DNA of 64,000 bases, from positions 310,001 through 374,000 of the forward strand of contig NZ_JSEO01000003.1 in NCBI RefSeq assembly GCF_001624705.1. Reading direction: 5' to 3'. Source of the stretch: Marinomonas sp. SBI8L. Lineage in GTDB: Bacteria; Pseudomonadota; Gammaproteobacteria; Pseudomonadales; Marinomonadaceae. Each line of letters begins with the position of its first letter. Position 1 is the stretch's first letter. Positions 63,606 through 64,000 of this stretch are shown one piece after another. Below the pieces are notes generated by a model, which saw only the letters and a program-made list of their open reading frames with translations, did no database searches and was not told the origin of the DNA. The translations under genes were made by a program, and so were the position numbers.

Positions 63606-64000
63606 TCACACTTGATAGCGGCCTAAAAGCCTTTGTAGCTCGCTAGATAATGTCTCTAGTTCTTGGCTTGCTTGGGTGACTTTATCTGCACCGGTATTTA
63701 CTTCTTGGGATTGGGTGTTGATGGTGGCTAATGAAGTATTAATATTTTCAGCCACATGGGACTGCAAATCCGATGCATCTGCTATGTCTAAATTCATGTG
63801 TGTCATACGTTCAACAGCTTTGGCAATTTGAGTTAACGTCTCAGCAGCAAGTTGAGATTTGTTTTCTGCGCTATCGGCTTGAGTGGAGCACAGCTGCATT
63901 ATTTTTGAGGCTAAACTTGTGCCAGTTTGCAGGCTTTTTATGGCATCACGAATTTGGTCTGTAGAGGCTTGTGTCCTTTGTGCCAAGGTACGAACTTCAT
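63606..64000 (-). CDS. Methyl-accepting chemotaxis protein, C-terminal part (cut by window end)
   Basis: The C-terminal 131 residues of a chemoreceptor whose 5' part lies beyond position 64000. The frame continues through DEVRTLAQRTQAS at the window edge, the end of the kinase-contact tip, followed by the descending coiled coil. The sensor domain cannot be assessed. An apparent internal Met start at 63986 is not the true start. Convergent with the chemoreceptor at 61614, with a MITE between them. Confidence 0.88.
   Translation of the reverse strand, partial: EVRTLAQRTQASTDQIRDAIKSLQTGTSLASKIMQLCSTQADSAENKSQLAAETLTQIAKAVERMTHMNLDIADASDLQSHVAENINTSLATINTQSQEVNTGADKVTQASQELETLSSELQRLLGRYQV

Overview
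The window looks like a piece of chromosome from a marine, motile, heterotrophic gammaproteobacterium, most like Marinomonas or a close relative in the Oceanospirillales. This rests on gene content and protein style (two BCCT betaine-type carriers, a TRAP transporter, five methyl-accepting chemotaxis proteins, many LysR/AraC regulators, catabolic operons for small nitrogen and phosphorus compounds), not on a marker gene. There is no rRNA, phage or complete insertion sequence, and there is one tRNA.

Layout. 0-6.5 kb: a periplasmic binding-type protein, a dCache chemoreceptor, and a secreted M6 metalloprotease preceded by a small secreted protein that resembles the protease's own propeptide. 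7-14.6 kb: a LysR regulator, an ethanolamine-type permease, a glutamine-synthetase-like ligase, an aldehyde dehydrogenase, an iron alcohol dehydrogenase and a class I glutamine amidotransferase. In order these read as a gamma-glutamylation route for ethanolamine or a similar amino alcohol. 14.7-22.1 kb: an M48 protease/DUF898 pair, three paralogous family-3 binding proteins without a permease, a small membrane protein, a lipoprotein and a dual-specificity phosphatase. 22.2-26.5 kb: a compact operon of a TmpA-like dioxygenase, a TmpB/PhnZ-like HD oxygenase and an alkaline-phosphatase-superfamily hydrolase, divergent from a LysR gene. This is a phosphonate catabolism unit whose likely products are phosphate and glycine betaine or glycine.

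26.5-34 kb: a MITE, a peroxiredoxin-like gene, an AraC regulator, a CAU-anticodon tRNA with a near-consensus promoter, a BCCT carrier, an MFS efflux pump and an XRE regulator. 34-46.5 kb: a dctPQM TRAP operon with a nitrilase-family amidohydrolase, separated by a 1-kb regulatory gap from a divergent CoA operon (three crotonases, an ADP-forming acyl-CoA synthetase, a 3-hydroxyacyl-CoA dehydrogenase) that ends at a chemoreceptor. 46.5-50.3 kb: an AT-rich accessory patch with a mazEF-type toxin-antitoxin pair and a third gene, an ArsR regulator and an ArsP/DUF318 permease. 50.5-64 kb: an amino-acid-type chemoreceptor, a LysR gene, an aldo/keto reductase and BCCT carrier, an aldehyde dehydrogenase and an unusual aspartase/fumarase-superfamily lyase, an AraC gene, another chemoreceptor, and a partial chemoreceptor cut by the window end.

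Three intact and one decayed copy of a roughly 265-285 bp MITE are scattered from 26.5 to 63.6 kb. Their termini resemble IS5-family inverted repeats and the target duplications are CTAG or TTAA. The leads most worth following are the phosphonate operon with its extra hydrolase, the gamma-glutamyl amino-alcohol operon, the free propeptide-like protein, the divergent lyase next to a betaine-type carrier, and the MITE family.
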